Source of the DNA: Hyunsoonleella pacifica
Lineage (GTDB): Bacteria; Bacteroidota; Bacteroidia; Flavobacteriales; Flavobacteriaceae
DNA length: 64,000 bases
Direction: 5' to 3'
NCBI RefSeq assembly: GCF_004310335.1
Contig: NZ_SIRS01000002.1
Span: 558,001 to 622,000 of the forward strand
Below the pieces are notes generated by a model. That model was not told the origin of the DNA. It was given only the letters and a program-made list of their open reading frames with translations, and did not search any database. The position numbers and the translations under genes are program-made. Numbering within the stretch: position 1 is the first letter of the stretch; each line of letters starts with the position of its first letter. Shown piece by piece: positions 45,220 through 53,400 of this stretch.

Positions 45220-46596
45220 ATGAGTAAATACGATATTATAGTTCTTGGAAGTGGTCCTGGTGGTTATGTAACTGCTATTAGAGCATCACAATTAGGTTTT
45301 AAAACGGCTATTGTTGAAAAGGAAAATCTTGGAGGCGTTTGTTTAAATTGGGGTTGTATCCCAACTAAAGCCTTATTAAAATCTGCTCAAGTATTTGAAT
45401 ATCTGAAACATGCTGAGGATTACGGATTAAAGGTTAAAGATGCTGAACATGATTTTGATGCTGTTGTAAACCGTAGTAGAGGTGTTGCTGATGGTATGAG
45501 TAAAGGCGTGCAATTTTTGATGAAGAAAAACAAAATTGACGTTATTGAAGGCTATGGTAAAATTAAACCTGGTAAAAAAGTTGATGTTGATGGTACAGAA
45601 TATTCGGCAGACCATATTATAATTGCTACTGGTGCGCGTTCTAGAGAGTTGCCTAGTTTACCACAAGATGGTGAAAAAGTTATTGGTTACAGACAGGCTA
45701 TGACTTTGGAAAAGCAGCCTAAGAAAATGATTGTTGTTGGTTCTGGTGCTATTGGAGTTGAGTTTGCTTATTTCTATAATTCTATGGGAACTGAAGTCAC
45801 AATTGTTGAATATTTGCCTAATATAGTTCCTGTTGAAGATGAAGAGGTATCTAAACAATTAGAACGTTCTTTTAAGAAAAACGGCATTAAGATTAAAACT
45901 TCAGCTGAAGTAACTTCTGTAGATACTTCTGGAAAAGGTGTGAAAGCCACTGTAAAAACTAAAAAAGGAGAAGAAGTTTTAGAGGCTGATATTATTTTAT
46001 CTGCTGTTGGTATTAAAACTAACATAGAAAATATAGGACTTGAAGATGTTGGAATAGTAGTAGATAGAGATAAAATTTTAGTAAATGATTTTTATCAAAC
46101 TAATATCCCAGGATATTATGCTATAGGTGATATTACTCCTGGACAAGCGTTAGCACATGTTGCTTCTGCTGAAGGTATTTTATGTGTTGAGAAAATTGCA
46201 GGTCATCATGTAGAGCCAATAGATTATGGTAATATCCCTGGATGTACGTATTGTACTCCTGAAATTGCAAGTGTTGGTTTAACTGAGAAAGCAGCTAAGG
46301 AAAAAGGTTTTGATATTAAGGTTGGGAAATTCCCATTCTCTGCTTCTGGTAAAGCAAGTGCTGGAGGTAATAAAGAAGGTTTTGTGAAAGTAATTTTTGA
46401 TGCTAAATACGGTGAGTGGTTAGGATGTCACATGATTGGTGCAGGTGTTACAGATATGATTGCTGAAGCGGTTTTAGGTAGAAAACTTGAAACTACCGGG
46501 CATGAAGTATTAAAAGCAGTACACCCTCACCCAACTATGAGTGAAGCAGTTATGGAGGCTGTTGCTGCTGCTTATGATGAGGTAATTCATATTTAA
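45220..46596 (+). CDS. lpd: Dihydrolipoyl dehydrogenase
   Basis: E3 component of the 2-oxo acid dehydrogenase complexes, 458 residues. It re-oxidises dihydrolipoamide and passes electrons to NAD. The FAD-binding motif is VLGSGPGGYVTAIRASQLG. The redox-active disulfide is in GGVCLNWGCIPTKALLKS. The NAD-binding motif is IVVGSGAIGVEFAYFY, followed by GYYAIGDITPGQALAHVAS. The C-terminal HPHPTMSEAVMEA holds the His-Glu pair of the active site. It is transcribed alone, divergent from NDH-2, and ends at a strong terminator. Confidence 0.95.
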   Translation: MSKYDIIVLGSGPGGYVTAIRASQLGFKTAIVEKENLGGVCLNWGCIPTKALLKSAQVFEYLKHAEDYGLKVKDAEHDFDAVVNRSRGVADGMSKGVQFLMKKNKIDVIEGYGKIKPGKKVDVDGTEYSADHIIIATGARSRELPSLPQDGEKVIGYRQAMTLEKQPKKMIVVGSGAIGVEFAYFYNSMGTEVTIVEYLPNIVPVEDEEVSKQLERSFKKNGIKIKTSAEVTSVDTSGKGVKATVKTKKGEEVLEADIILSAVGIKTNIENIGLEDVGIVVDRDKILVNDFYQTNIPGYYAIGDITPGQALAHVASAEGILCVEKIAGHHVEPIDYGNIPGCTYCTPEIASVGLTEKAAKEKGFDIKVGKFPFSASGKASAGGNKEGFVKVIFDAKYGEWLGCHMIGAGVTDMIAEAVLGRKLETTGHEVLKAVHPHPTMSEAVMEAVAAAYDEVIHI

Positions 46597-46635
46597 AATA
46601 GTAGATTACAATACATCTACAACATACTATAACAC

Positions 46636-46673
46636 AAAACGGTTAAAAGTAACTCTCACTTTTAACCGTTTTT
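46636..46673 (+). terminator. Terminator after lpd
   Basis: AAAACGGTTAAAAGT, a short loop, then ACTTTTAACCGTTTT with further T. A 15-bp stem. Its right arm also holds the stop codon of a small minus-strand frame (46662-46814). Confidence 0.88.
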
Positions 46674-46814
46674 ATTTTTATGAATAAGTTTACGAGTTTC
46701 AGAAAGTATTTTTCTGTAATCTTTAATCTGCTTAGATAAAATTTTTTCAGATTTATATAGTATAATGCATAAAATTGAAATTACGCAAATCAGTATAAGT
46801 AGGTATAACAGCAT
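46662..46814 (-). CDS. Small predicted membrane protein, 50 residues
   Basis: ATG at 46814 opens a 50-codon frame: M-L-L-Y-L-L-I-L-I-C-V-I-S-I-L-C-I-I-L-Y, one transmembrane helix, then a strongly basic helical tail (KSEKILSKQIKDYRKILSE). The stop TAA lies inside the stem of the lpd terminator. The sharp split between a hydrophobic head and a charged tail, and the placement between terminator and aroQ, make a real gene plausible. Without comparative data it could still be chance. Its membrane topology would leave the basic tail in the cytoplasm. Confidence 0.4.
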   Translation of the reverse strand: MLLYLLILICVISILCIILYKSEKILSKQIKDYRKILSETRKLIHKNKNG

Positions 46815-46894
46815 CTTTTTTATTCTACTAAATAAGACACTTTTAAGCTAAAGAAGTCACAACAAAATGATGCTTAGTAACGTGAATTTTTAAA

Positions 46895-47311
46895 TTATTT
46901 AAAACTTCCTATAGCCAACTCATAGCTTTGTAAGCCAAATCCAAGTATTACCCCTTTCGCATTAGGAGAAATATAAGATTGATGTCTAAACTCTTCTCTG
47001 CCAAATGTATTAGAAATATGAACTTCAACAACAGGTGTTTCAATGCCTTTTATAGCATCCCCTAGACCTATAGATGTATGTGTATAAGCTCCTGCATTTA
47101 ATATTACACCATCATAACTAAACCCTACCTCATGTAATTTATCAATTAACTCTCCCTCTATATTTGATTGAAAGTAATCTAAATCTACTTTAGGATATTT
47201 TTGTTTTACTTCATCCAGAAATTCTGTAAAAGATAGACTTCCATATATATTTGGTTCGCGTTTACCCAATAAATTTAGGTTAGGACCATTAATGATGATT
47301 AATTTTTTCAT
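46895..47311 (-). CDS. aroQ: Type II 3-dehydroquinate dehydratase
   Basis: Third step of the shikimate pathway: 3-dehydroquinate to 3-dehydroshikimate. The 138-residue length is usual for the dodecameric type II enzyme. The N-terminus IIINGPNLNLLGKREPNIYG holds the catalytic region with the lid arginine and tyrosine. VILNAGAYTHTSIGLGDAI and VEVHISNTFGREEFRHQSYISPNAKGVILGFG complete the active site, including the HISN motif. It is transcribed alone, with the upstream gene terminated at 47341-47372. Confidence 0.95.
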   Translation of the reverse strand: MKKLIIINGPNLNLLGKREPNIYGSLSFTEFLDEVKQKYPKVDLDYFQSNIEGELIDKLHEVGFSYDGVILNAGAYTHTSIGLGDAIKGIETPVVEVHISNTFGREEFRHQSYISPNAKGVILGFGLQSYELAIGSFK

Positions 47312-47340
47312 GCGTTAAAAATACAAAAGTTATTGCATAA

Positions 47341-47372
47341 AAAAGCCGAAGCTATTAAGCTTCGGCTTTTTG
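47341..47372 (-). terminator. Terminator downstream of the 47390-47887 gene
   Basis: AAAAGCCGAAGC, a 6-base loop, then GCTTCGGCTTTT. A 12-bp stem with A and T tracts on both sides. Confidence 0.88.
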
Positions 47373-47389
47373 TTTTTTAATAAAGCTGA

Positions 47390-47887
47390 TTATAAACCAA
47401 ACATAATACCTAATGATACGATATTCCATGATCCACCATCTCTACTAACACCTCTATAAGCGGCTACAATATCTATAGCTTCGCTTACGCTATACTGAGC
47501 TCTTGGTGAGTAATAAAAACCTCCGTCATTGCCATCATTAATCCCTAAAGCATAACCTAAGTCTGCTCCAAGAGTAAAACTAGGGGCTACTTCAAATCTA
47601 GCTGATCCTGCAATAGGTAAAAATTGAACATCTTGAGCTTCAATGGTAATACTACCAAATGTTTGCTCCTCTCCAAAAGAATGAGAGTAACCGATAGTTC
47701 CACCGGCATCAAAATCATCAGATATTTCAAATAAATATCCTAAATCAACAGCTATAGCAAACGTCGAAAAGTCACCTGCGTCTCCAATTGGAATTCCTCC
47801 ACTGATACCCGCATTAAATTGACCTTGCGCATTTACACTAAGACTTCCAAAAATGGCAATTATAGCCACAAAAAATAATTTTTTCAT
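47390..47887 (-). CDS. Outer membrane beta-barrel protein
   Basis: A 165-residue protein with a signal peptide (LFFVAIIAIFGSLSVNAQ). Eight or so amphipathic strands follow (GQFNAGISGGIPIGDAGDFSTFAIAVDLGYLFEIS, GGTIGYSHSFG, FTLGADLGYALGIN, AQYSVSEAIDIVAAYRGV, NIVSLGIMFGL), ending in an aromatic-leucine terminus as in OmpA-like small barrels. No periplasmic domain. A TAATTTTG box lies upstream at 47924-47917. Function is unknown. Confidence 0.82.
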   Translation of the reverse strand: MKKLFFVAIIAIFGSLSVNAQGQFNAGISGGIPIGDAGDFSTFAIAVDLGYLFEISDDFDAGGTIGYSHSFGEEQTFGSITIEAQDVQFLPIAGSARFEVAPSFTLGADLGYALGINDGNDGGFYYSPRAQYSVSEAIDIVAAYRGVSRDGGSWNIVSLGIMFGL

Positions 47888-48109
47888 AATGTTTAAAGTT
47901 TATAGTTTGACAAGATCAAAATTAGATAAATTTCTAGTAAAATAATTACTACATCTTTACTTTATTAACAATATTATTAACATGAAAATTAAATTTCTGT
48001 TTTTCAGGTTATTAAATTAATGGTTATTAACAATTTTAAATAAAAACTATAAAGACATAGGTTTTAAAGCCTTCATTTATTTATGTTTTTTCAATACATT
48101 TACAGTTAT
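47888..48109. other. Divergent intergenic region upstream of xerD
   Basis: Holds the -7 box TAATTTTG (minus strand, 47924-47917) for the barrel gene. Otherwise AT-rich with no hairpin or frame that I can support. Confidence 0.5.
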
Positions 48110-49006
48110 ATGAAATGGCAAAATGCAATAAAAGACTATACTTTATATTTGAAGATTGAACGTGGTTTATCTCAAAATTCCATTGACAATTATACTTTAG
48201 ATATTCATAAATTAATAAAGTATTTAGAATTCAATAGTATTAGCTCTAGTCCTATTTCTATTTCCAAGGAAACTATACAACAGTTTATTTATGAAACGGC
48301 TAAAATAATTAATGAACGCTCCCAATCCCGATTAATCTCAGGGCTTCGTAGTTTCTTTAATTATCTGGTTTTTGAAGATTATAGAAATGATAATCCGTTG
48401 GATTTAATTGAATCTCCTAAAATTGGACGAAAGCTTCCCGACACACTTTCTGAAGAAGAAATAGATCAAATTATTAGTGCTATAGATTTAAGTAAACCCG
48501 AAGGCGAACGTAATAGAGCTATGCTTGAGACACTATACGGCTGTGGTTTACGTGTTAGTGAACTTATTAATTTAAAACTATCTGATTTATTTTTTGATGA
48601 AGGATTTATTAAAGTTACGGGTAAAGGAGATAAACAACGTTTTGTTCCTATTGTTGAAACAACAATAAAGTTTATAAATATTTACCGAAAACAGATTAGA
48701 AATCATTTAAACATTCAGGCGGGGTATGAAGACACCTTATTCTTGAATAGAAGAGGCAAACAGTTAACCAGAGCCATGGTATTTACTATAATTAAACAAT
48801 TAGTTGAAAAAATTGGGCTTAAGAAAAACGTATCACCTCATACGTTTAGACATTCTTTTGCGACACATTTACTTCAAAATAATGCTGATTTACGAGCTAT
48901 ACAATTGATGTTAGGACATGAAAGCATAACCACTACAGAAATATATGTACATATAGACAAAAGTCATTTAACAAAAGTGGTGGAACAATTTCATCCTAGG
49001 AAATAG
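48110..49006 (+). CDS. xerD: Tyrosine recombinase XerD
   Basis: Site-specific recombinase that resolves chromosome dimers at dif with XerC-like partners. From ATG 48110 (MKWQNAIKDYTLYLKIERGLS) it has 298 residues. The N-terminal SAM-like domain covers about 1-90. Catalytic residues are R in GLRVSELI, K in GKGDKQRFVPI, H-x-x-R in SPHTFRHSFATHLLQ, H in MLGHESITTTEIYVH and the nucleophile Y in the same motif. The frame is open to 48083, but the extra 9 residues are not family-like. The next gene, rny, is convergent. Confidence 0.92.
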   Translation: MKWQNAIKDYTLYLKIERGLSQNSIDNYTLDIHKLIKYLEFNSISSSPISISKETIQQFIYETAKIINERSQSRLISGLRSFFNYLVFEDYRNDNPLDLIESPKIGRKLPDTLSEEEIDQIISAIDLSKPEGERNRAMLETLYGCGLRVSELINLKLSDLFFDEGFIKVTGKGDKQRFVPIVETTIKFINIYRKQIRNHLNIQAGYEDTLFLNRRGKQLTRAMVFTIIKQLVEKIGLKKNVSPHTFRHSFATHLLQNNADLRAIQLMLGHESITTTEIYVHIDKSHLTKVVEQFHPRK

Positions 49007-49033
49007 TTAGTGGTTAGTGGTTAGTGGTTAGTG
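49006..49033. repeat. Tandem repeat GTTAGTG x4
   Basis: Four exact copies of a 7-bp unit that begin at the last base of the xerD stop codon. A short simple repeat; it is probably not functional. Confidence 0.8.
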
Positions 49034-49040
49034 AAATTAA

Positions 49041-49065
49041 AAAATCCAGCTTACACTGGATTTTT
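49041..49065. terminator. Terminator between convergent xerD and rny
   Basis: AAAATCCAG, a 6-base loop, then CTGGATTTT. A 9-bp stem with T or A tracts on either side. Confidence 0.85.
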
Positions 49066-49112
49066 CAATATTATATTTGTTCTATTCTCTATAACTCTTT
49101 TTCAGAAATATT

Positions 49113-50687
49113 TTATTTAGCAATGTTAACAGCTCTTGTTTCTCTTATTACAGTAATCTTAACTTGTCCAGGATATGTCATATCCGTTTGGATTTTCTGA
49201 GAGATATTAAATGACAACTCTGCTGCTTTTTCGTCATTTACTTTTTCACTTTCCACAATAACGCGTAATTCTCTACCTGCTTGAATTGCATAGGCCTTTT
49301 TAACCCCATTAAATCCAAAAGCAATATCTTCTAAATCTTTTAAACGCTGAATGTAACTGTCTAAAACTTGACGCCTAGCTCCTGGTCTTGCACCAGATAT
49401 AGCATCACATACTTGTACTATGGGGGCAAGTAAAGATTTCATTTCTATCTCATCATGGTGTGCTCCAATGGCATTACAGACATCTTCTTTTTCACCATAT
49501 TTTTCTGCCCATTGCATACCCAAAATAGCATGAGGTGTTTCCATGTCTGTTTCAGCATCTGGCACCTTACCAATATCATGAAGTAATCCAGCACGTTTAG
49601 CTAGTTTAGGGTTTAAACCTAACTCTGCTGCCATTACACCACATAGTTTTGCAACCTCTCTGGAGTGTTGTAATAGGTTTTGTCCGTAAGATGAACGGTA
49701 TTTCATTCTTCCCACAGTCTTTATTAATTCTGGGTTTAAATTATGAATACCTAAATCTATCACAGTACGTTTACCTACCTCAATAATTTCTTGCTCTATT
49801 TGCTTTTTGGTCTTTTTAACTATTTCTTCAATTCTAGCCGGATGAATCCTACCATCGGTTACCAACTTATGAAGCGACAATCTTGCAATTTCTCGACGCA
49901 CAGAATCAAAACATGATAAAATAATAGCTTCAGGAGTGTCATCTACAATAATTTCAACACCTGTTGCAGCTTCTATGGCTCTAATGTTTCTTCCTTCACG
50001 TCCAATAATACGTCCTTTTACGTCATCTGATTCTATATTGAATACAGATACACAGTTGTCAACAGCTTCTTCAGTACCTACTCTTTGAATTGTATTTATA
50101 ATTACTTTTTTAGCCTCTTGCTCCGCAGTCAGTTTTGCTTCTTCTAGTGCGCCTTGTATGTAAGCCATAGCGTCATTTTTCGCTTCACCTTTCAACGATT
50201 CTACCAATTGCGCTTTGGCTTCTTCTGCAGACAAACTAGAGATTACCTCTAATTGTTGTACTTGGCTTTTATGTAGTTTATCTATTTCGGCTTGCTTTTT
50301 CTCAAGCACGTTTATCCTATGGTTATAATCTTTTGCTTTAGTTTCAATTTCAACGTTGAGCTTTTTGTTTTTCGACAGCTCATTAGATACTTGAGATTCT
50401 TTATCTCTAGTGCGCTTTTCTGCTTCGGCCATTTTTTTATCACGAGACAGGATTACCTTTTCATGTTCTGCCTTTAATTCAATAAACTTTTCTTTAGCTT
50501 GGAGTATTTTATCCTTTTTTATAGTTTCCCCTTCACTCTTAGCCTCTTTTAGTATTGATGCTGCATCTTTTTTAGCACTTTTTATAAGTTTAGATGCATT
50601 ATTCTTTTCCATTGTCTTAGCTATAATAAATCCTATTATAAGCCCTACAATTACTCCTCCTACAATTAATATAATTGAGTTATCCAT
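49113..50687 (-). CDS. rny: Ribonuclease Y
   Basis: Membrane-anchored endoribonuclease that starts mRNA decay, 524 residues. The N-terminal transmembrane helix ([18 protein letters not shown]) is followed by a long coiled coil (residues about 30-190). Then come a KH domain ([31 protein letters not shown]) and an HD domain with [15 protein letters not shown], the HD pair in [10 protein letters not shown], and [10 protein letters not shown]. All parts are intact and the length is normal. The upstream gap holds a 6S RNA candidate on the same strand. Confidence 0.95.
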   Translation of the reverse strand: MDNSIILIVGGVIVGLIIGFIIAKTMEKNNASKLIKSAKKDAASILKEAKSEGETIKKDKILQAKEKFIELKAEHEKVILSRDKKMAEAEKRTRDKESQVSNELSKNKKLNVEIETKAKDYNHRINVLEKKQAEIDKLHKSQVQQLEVISSLSAEEAKAQLVESLKGEAKNDAMAYIQGALEEAKLTAEQEAKKVIINTIQRVGTEEAVDNCVSVFNIESDDVKGRIIGREGRNIRAIEAATGVEIIVDDTPEAIILSCFDSVRREIARLSLHKLVTDGRIHPARIEEIVKKTKKQIEQEIIEVGKRTVIDLGIHNLNPELIKTVGRMKYRSSYGQNLLQHSREVAKLCGVMAAELGLNPKLAKRAGLLHDIGKVPDAETDMETPHAILGMQWAEKYGEKEDVCNAIGAHHDEIEMKSLLAPIVQVCDAISGARPGARRQVLDSYIQRLKDLEDIAFGFNGVKKAYAIQAGRELRVIVESEKVNDEKAAELSFNISQKIQTDMTYPGQVKITVIRETRAVNIAK

Positions 50688-50712
50688 TTTAATTTAGTTG
50701 ATTTATATATAT

Positions 50713-50900
50713 AAAAAAACCTACATCAGTATGTGTTTTGTATAAACTCCTTAAAAACAAGTTTAGGGCTAACAAGCTGATCAAGGGTCTGCCCGAGATA
50801 CTAGAATAAACTAGCACTAGCAGCATGCTTTAACAACTTCAACTTACCCTTTTTAAAGAATTAACGTTGAGTTTATCAAAAAAATAACCGATGTAGGTAG
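50713..50900 (-). ncRNA. ssrS: 6S RNA (SsrS) candidate
   Basis: A minus-strand transcript of about 188 bases between zapA and rny. The ends close as ACCTACATCGGT (50897-50886) with ACTGATGTAGGT (50730-50719), 12 pairs with one G-U, and the 3' side runs into a T tract, so the stem doubles as terminator. Further in, ATAAACTC pairs with GAGTTTAT and TTAAAAA with TTTTTAA. The result is a long rod with an open middle, the shape of 6S RNA, which mimics an open promoter and binds housekeeping RNA polymerase. In E. coli ssrS also lies directly after zapA. A covariance search would settle it. Confidence 0.75.
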
Positions 50901-50927
50901 TAACTTTTTACTTTATTTTAAAGAACG

Positions 50928-51221
50928 TTAAGTGCTTAAATGAGCATCCAATATACTATTGATTGCTTCTAGCTTTTCTTCAACAGCCTCATTTTTCACT
51001 TCTTTATCTATAGTTTTTTGTTCCGCTTGCGATGCAAATTGTAAAGCACACATAGCTAGTACGTCTTGCTTATCTTTAACGGAATAACTTTGCTCAAATT
51101 GTTTAATCATAGTCTCAATGTTCTTAGCTGCTTTGCGTAAACCTTCTTCTTGAGAGATATCAATGGTTAAGGGATACACTCTATTTGCTATAGATAGCTT
51201 TATTTTAAGCTTTTCTGACAT
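50928..51221 (-). CDS. zapA: Cell division protein ZapA
   Basis: A 97-residue FtsZ-associated protein that bundles FtsZ at midcell. The N-terminal half KLKIKLSIANRVYPLTIDISQEEGLRKAAKNIETMIKQF is the ZapA globular domain. The C-terminal half is a coiled coil (CALQFASQAEQKTIDKEVKNEAVEEKLEAI). It lies 14 bases after a small coiled-coil gene and ahead of the 6S RNA candidate and rny. A TAACTTTG promoter box upstream of the pair is at 51557-51550. Confidence 0.9.
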   Translation of the reverse strand: MSEKLKIKLSIANRVYPLTIDISQEEGLRKAAKNIETMIKQFEQSYSVKDKQDVLAMCALQFASQAEQKTIDKEVKNEAVEEKLEAINSILDAHLST

Positions 51222-51235
51222 TGATTTTTATAACA

Positions 51236-51526
51236 TTAATCTGATAATTGCGCAATACAATGGTCAATATCTCTAATTAATGCATTTATTTTAAGCTTAG
51301 TTTCTCTTTTATTATCGTCACTACCAAGCATTGAGTTTGCAATTTTTAGAGCTTCATATTTTTCTTCCCAATCACTATTTACCTTTTTTTGGGTTTGAAT
51401 TTCTTGTCGAGCTGATGCTAAATCTTTTGACAACTCCAAATTAGTTTGCTTTAGAGCGTCTGCTTTTAATAGCACTTTACTAATTTTGTGTTCTAGAGAA
51501 TCAACAATATCTTCAATCTTACTCAT
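51236..51526 (-). CDS. Small coiled-coil protein upstream of zapA (ZapB-like position)
   Basis: A 96-residue protein, almost entirely helical with heptad repeats (IEDIVDSLEHKISKVLLKADALKQTNLELSKDLASARQEIQTQ). It ends with KLKINALIRDIDHCIAQLSD, which resembles the end of short Bacteroidota proteins found next to ZapA. No transmembrane segment. The position directly before zapA suggests a role with it at the division site, by analogy with ZapB, but sequence alone does not prove it. Confidence 0.75.
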   Translation of the reverse strand: MSKIEDIVDSLEHKISKVLLKADALKQTNLELSKDLASARQEIQTQKKVNSDWEEKYEALKIANSMLGSDDNKRETKLKINALIRDIDHCIAQLSD

Positions 51527-51549
51527 TTACAAAAACAATACTCAATTAA

Positions 51550-51581
51550 CAAAGTTAACATACCTTGCCCTAAATAGCAAT
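51550..51581 (-). promoter_or_regulatory. Promoter of the coiled-coil/zapA transcript
   Basis: On the minus strand a TTG is followed after 20 bases by TAACTTTG. This fits the Bacteroidota sigma pattern TTTG-N19-21-TAnnTTTG well. Transcription would start about 20 bases before the ATG at 51526. Confidence 0.6.
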
Positions 51582-51702
51582 TGTTTTTTCATAATTTTTC
51601 CAAAATTATTTCTAATACCTTCACTCCTATTTATGTGGCTTGATTTTTGTTTAATGCTTTGGAAATTGTACTCAAATTAATATTTTAGCCTAATACATAA
51701 AT

Positions 51703-53388
51703 ATGCGAATACTTCTTGCCCTAATACTTCTTCTTTCTTTACCAATTGGAGCTCAAAATATTTATCCTCAAGACTACTTTAGTAACCCTTTAGATATTCC
51801 TCTTGTGCTTTCAGGAACATTTGCTGAATTACGCTCAAACCATTTTCATTCAGGTATAGATATAAAAACCCAACAGCGAACGGGGTTAAAAGTTAAGGCT
51901 TCTGCTGATGGTTATGTGAGTAGAATAAAAATATCGCATTATGGTTATGGAAAAGCATTATACATTACTCATAAAAATGGATATACAACAGTTTATGCGC
52001 ATTTGAAAAGTTTCGCTCCTGAGATTGAAAATTACATCAAAGCAAAGCAATACCAGAAAGAATCTTATGAAATTGAGCTTTTTCCAAAAAATGATGAATT
52101 ATTAGTCGAAAAGAATAGTTTGATAGCTTACAGTGGTAATTCAGGAGGTTCTGGAGGACCACATTTACATTTTGAAATTCGTGATAATGCTGAACGCCCT
52201 ATTAATCCCATGTTGTTTGGTATAGAAATAAAAGATAGCAAATTGCCAACCGTTACATCAATTTATGCGTATCCACTAGATGATAGTTCATCTGTAAAAA
52301 ATTCTAATTCGAAACAAAATTTGAGATTAATTCCACTTAAAAATGGAGACTATACCGTTGAAAATATTGAAGCTTTTGGAAAAATAGGTTTTGGAATTAC
52401 CACTTGGGATAGACAGGATTTAGCTGTTAATAAAAATGGAGTTTATAATATTCAAACCTTCTCAAACGGTAGCAAAAATTTTGAGCTAGATTTTAAAAGA
52501 TTTACTTTTGATGAAACTAAACATATAAATCAATTGATAGATTATAAACAGTTTAAAACCAGTAAACAAAGAGTTCAAAAACTTTTTAGAGAAAACAATC
52601 CATTAAGTATTTACAAAGATTTATATAAAGAAGGTGTTTTAACTATTGAAGATAGCACATACGTTGTATATAAAATTAAGATAAGTGATTATAAAAATAA
52701 TACAGCTTGGGTTGCAATACCTATTAAAGGACAGAAAAGTAAAACTGTAAAAACTAAATCTAAAGCAACAACACCATATTACATTTATGCTAATAAAAGC
52801 ACCACTTTAAAAGAAAACAATATTAGTATTGCTATTTATCCTGATACGTTTTACCAAGATTTTTATATGGATTTTAGTGTAAGAGGTGATACATTAACAC
52901 TTCATAAAGACATCACTCCTTTAAAGAAAAATCTTAAAATTTCATATAATATTGATAAGTATACATCTGGAGATAAGAATAAACTTTTTATAGTTAGGTT
53001 ATCAGGCTATAAGAAAACGCCATATTATTCGTTTACTAAGCGTGAAGGTGATACTTTGTTATCTTATACTAAAAGACTTGGAACCTATACTTTGGCTTAT
53101 GATAATGAGAAACCAACTATAGTACCTGTAAACTTTAAAAAAGGACAATGGCTAAGTAAATATCGTTTTCTTAAATTAAAAATTAATGATGAAATTTCAG
53201 GTATATCTAATTACAGAGCTACAGTAAATGGCAAATGGATTTTAATGGAATATGACTATAAAACTAAAATACTAACTCATGATTTTAATGATGGCATTAT
53301 CACAGACACCAAAAATAATTTAAAAGTAATTGTTACTGATAATGTTGGAAATAGTTCTACTTTTGAAACTACATTTTACAGAAAATAA
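51703..53388 (+). CDS. M23 family metallopeptidase
   Basis: An exported 561-residue LytM-type zinc peptidase that cleaves peptidoglycan cross-bridges or activates other hydrolases. The signal peptide is ILLALILLLSLPIGAQ. The M23 domain lies at about residues 30-170. Zinc ligands are in HFHSGIDI (H-x-x-x-D) and HLHFEI, with VYAHL between. All ligands are present, so the enzyme is probably active. The C-terminal 390 residues are beta-rich repeats without a name that I recognise (KIKISDYKNNTAWVAIPI, NKLFIVRLSGYKK). A TonB-dependent receptor gene follows after 12 bases. Confidence 0.88.
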   Translation: MRILLALILLLSLPIGAQNIYPQDYFSNPLDIPLVLSGTFAELRSNHFHSGIDIKTQQRTGLKVKASADGYVSRIKISHYGYGKALYITHKNGYTTVYAHLKSFAPEIENYIKAKQYQKESYEIELFPKNDELLVEKNSLIAYSGNSGGSGGPHLHFEIRDNAERPINPMLFGIEIKDSKLPTVTSIYAYPLDDSSSVKNSNSKQNLRLIPLKNGDYTVENIEAFGKIGFGITTWDRQDLAVNKNGVYNIQTFSNGSKNFELDFKRFTFDETKHINQLIDYKQFKTSKQRVQKLFRENNPLSIYKDLYKEGVLTIEDSTYVVYKIKISDYKNNTAWVAIPIKGQKSKTVKTKSKATTPYYIYANKSTTLKENNISIAIYPDTFYQDFYMDFSVRGDTLTLHKDITPLKKNLKISYNIDKYTSGDKNKLFIVRLSGYKKTPYYSFTKREGDTLLSYTKRLGTYTLAYDNEKPTIVPVNFKKGQWLSKYRFLKLKINDEISGISNYRATVNGKWILMEYDYKTKILTHDFNDGIITDTKNNLKVIVTDNVGNSSTFETTFYRK

Positions 53389-53400
53389 ACTAAACAGCCT

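Noticed and set aside
49006-49033. Four GTTAGTG units, considered as a CRISPR or binding-site array
   Set aside because: The units are directly adjacent with no spacers and only 7 bp long. A simple tandem repeat after the xerD stop is enough to explain it.
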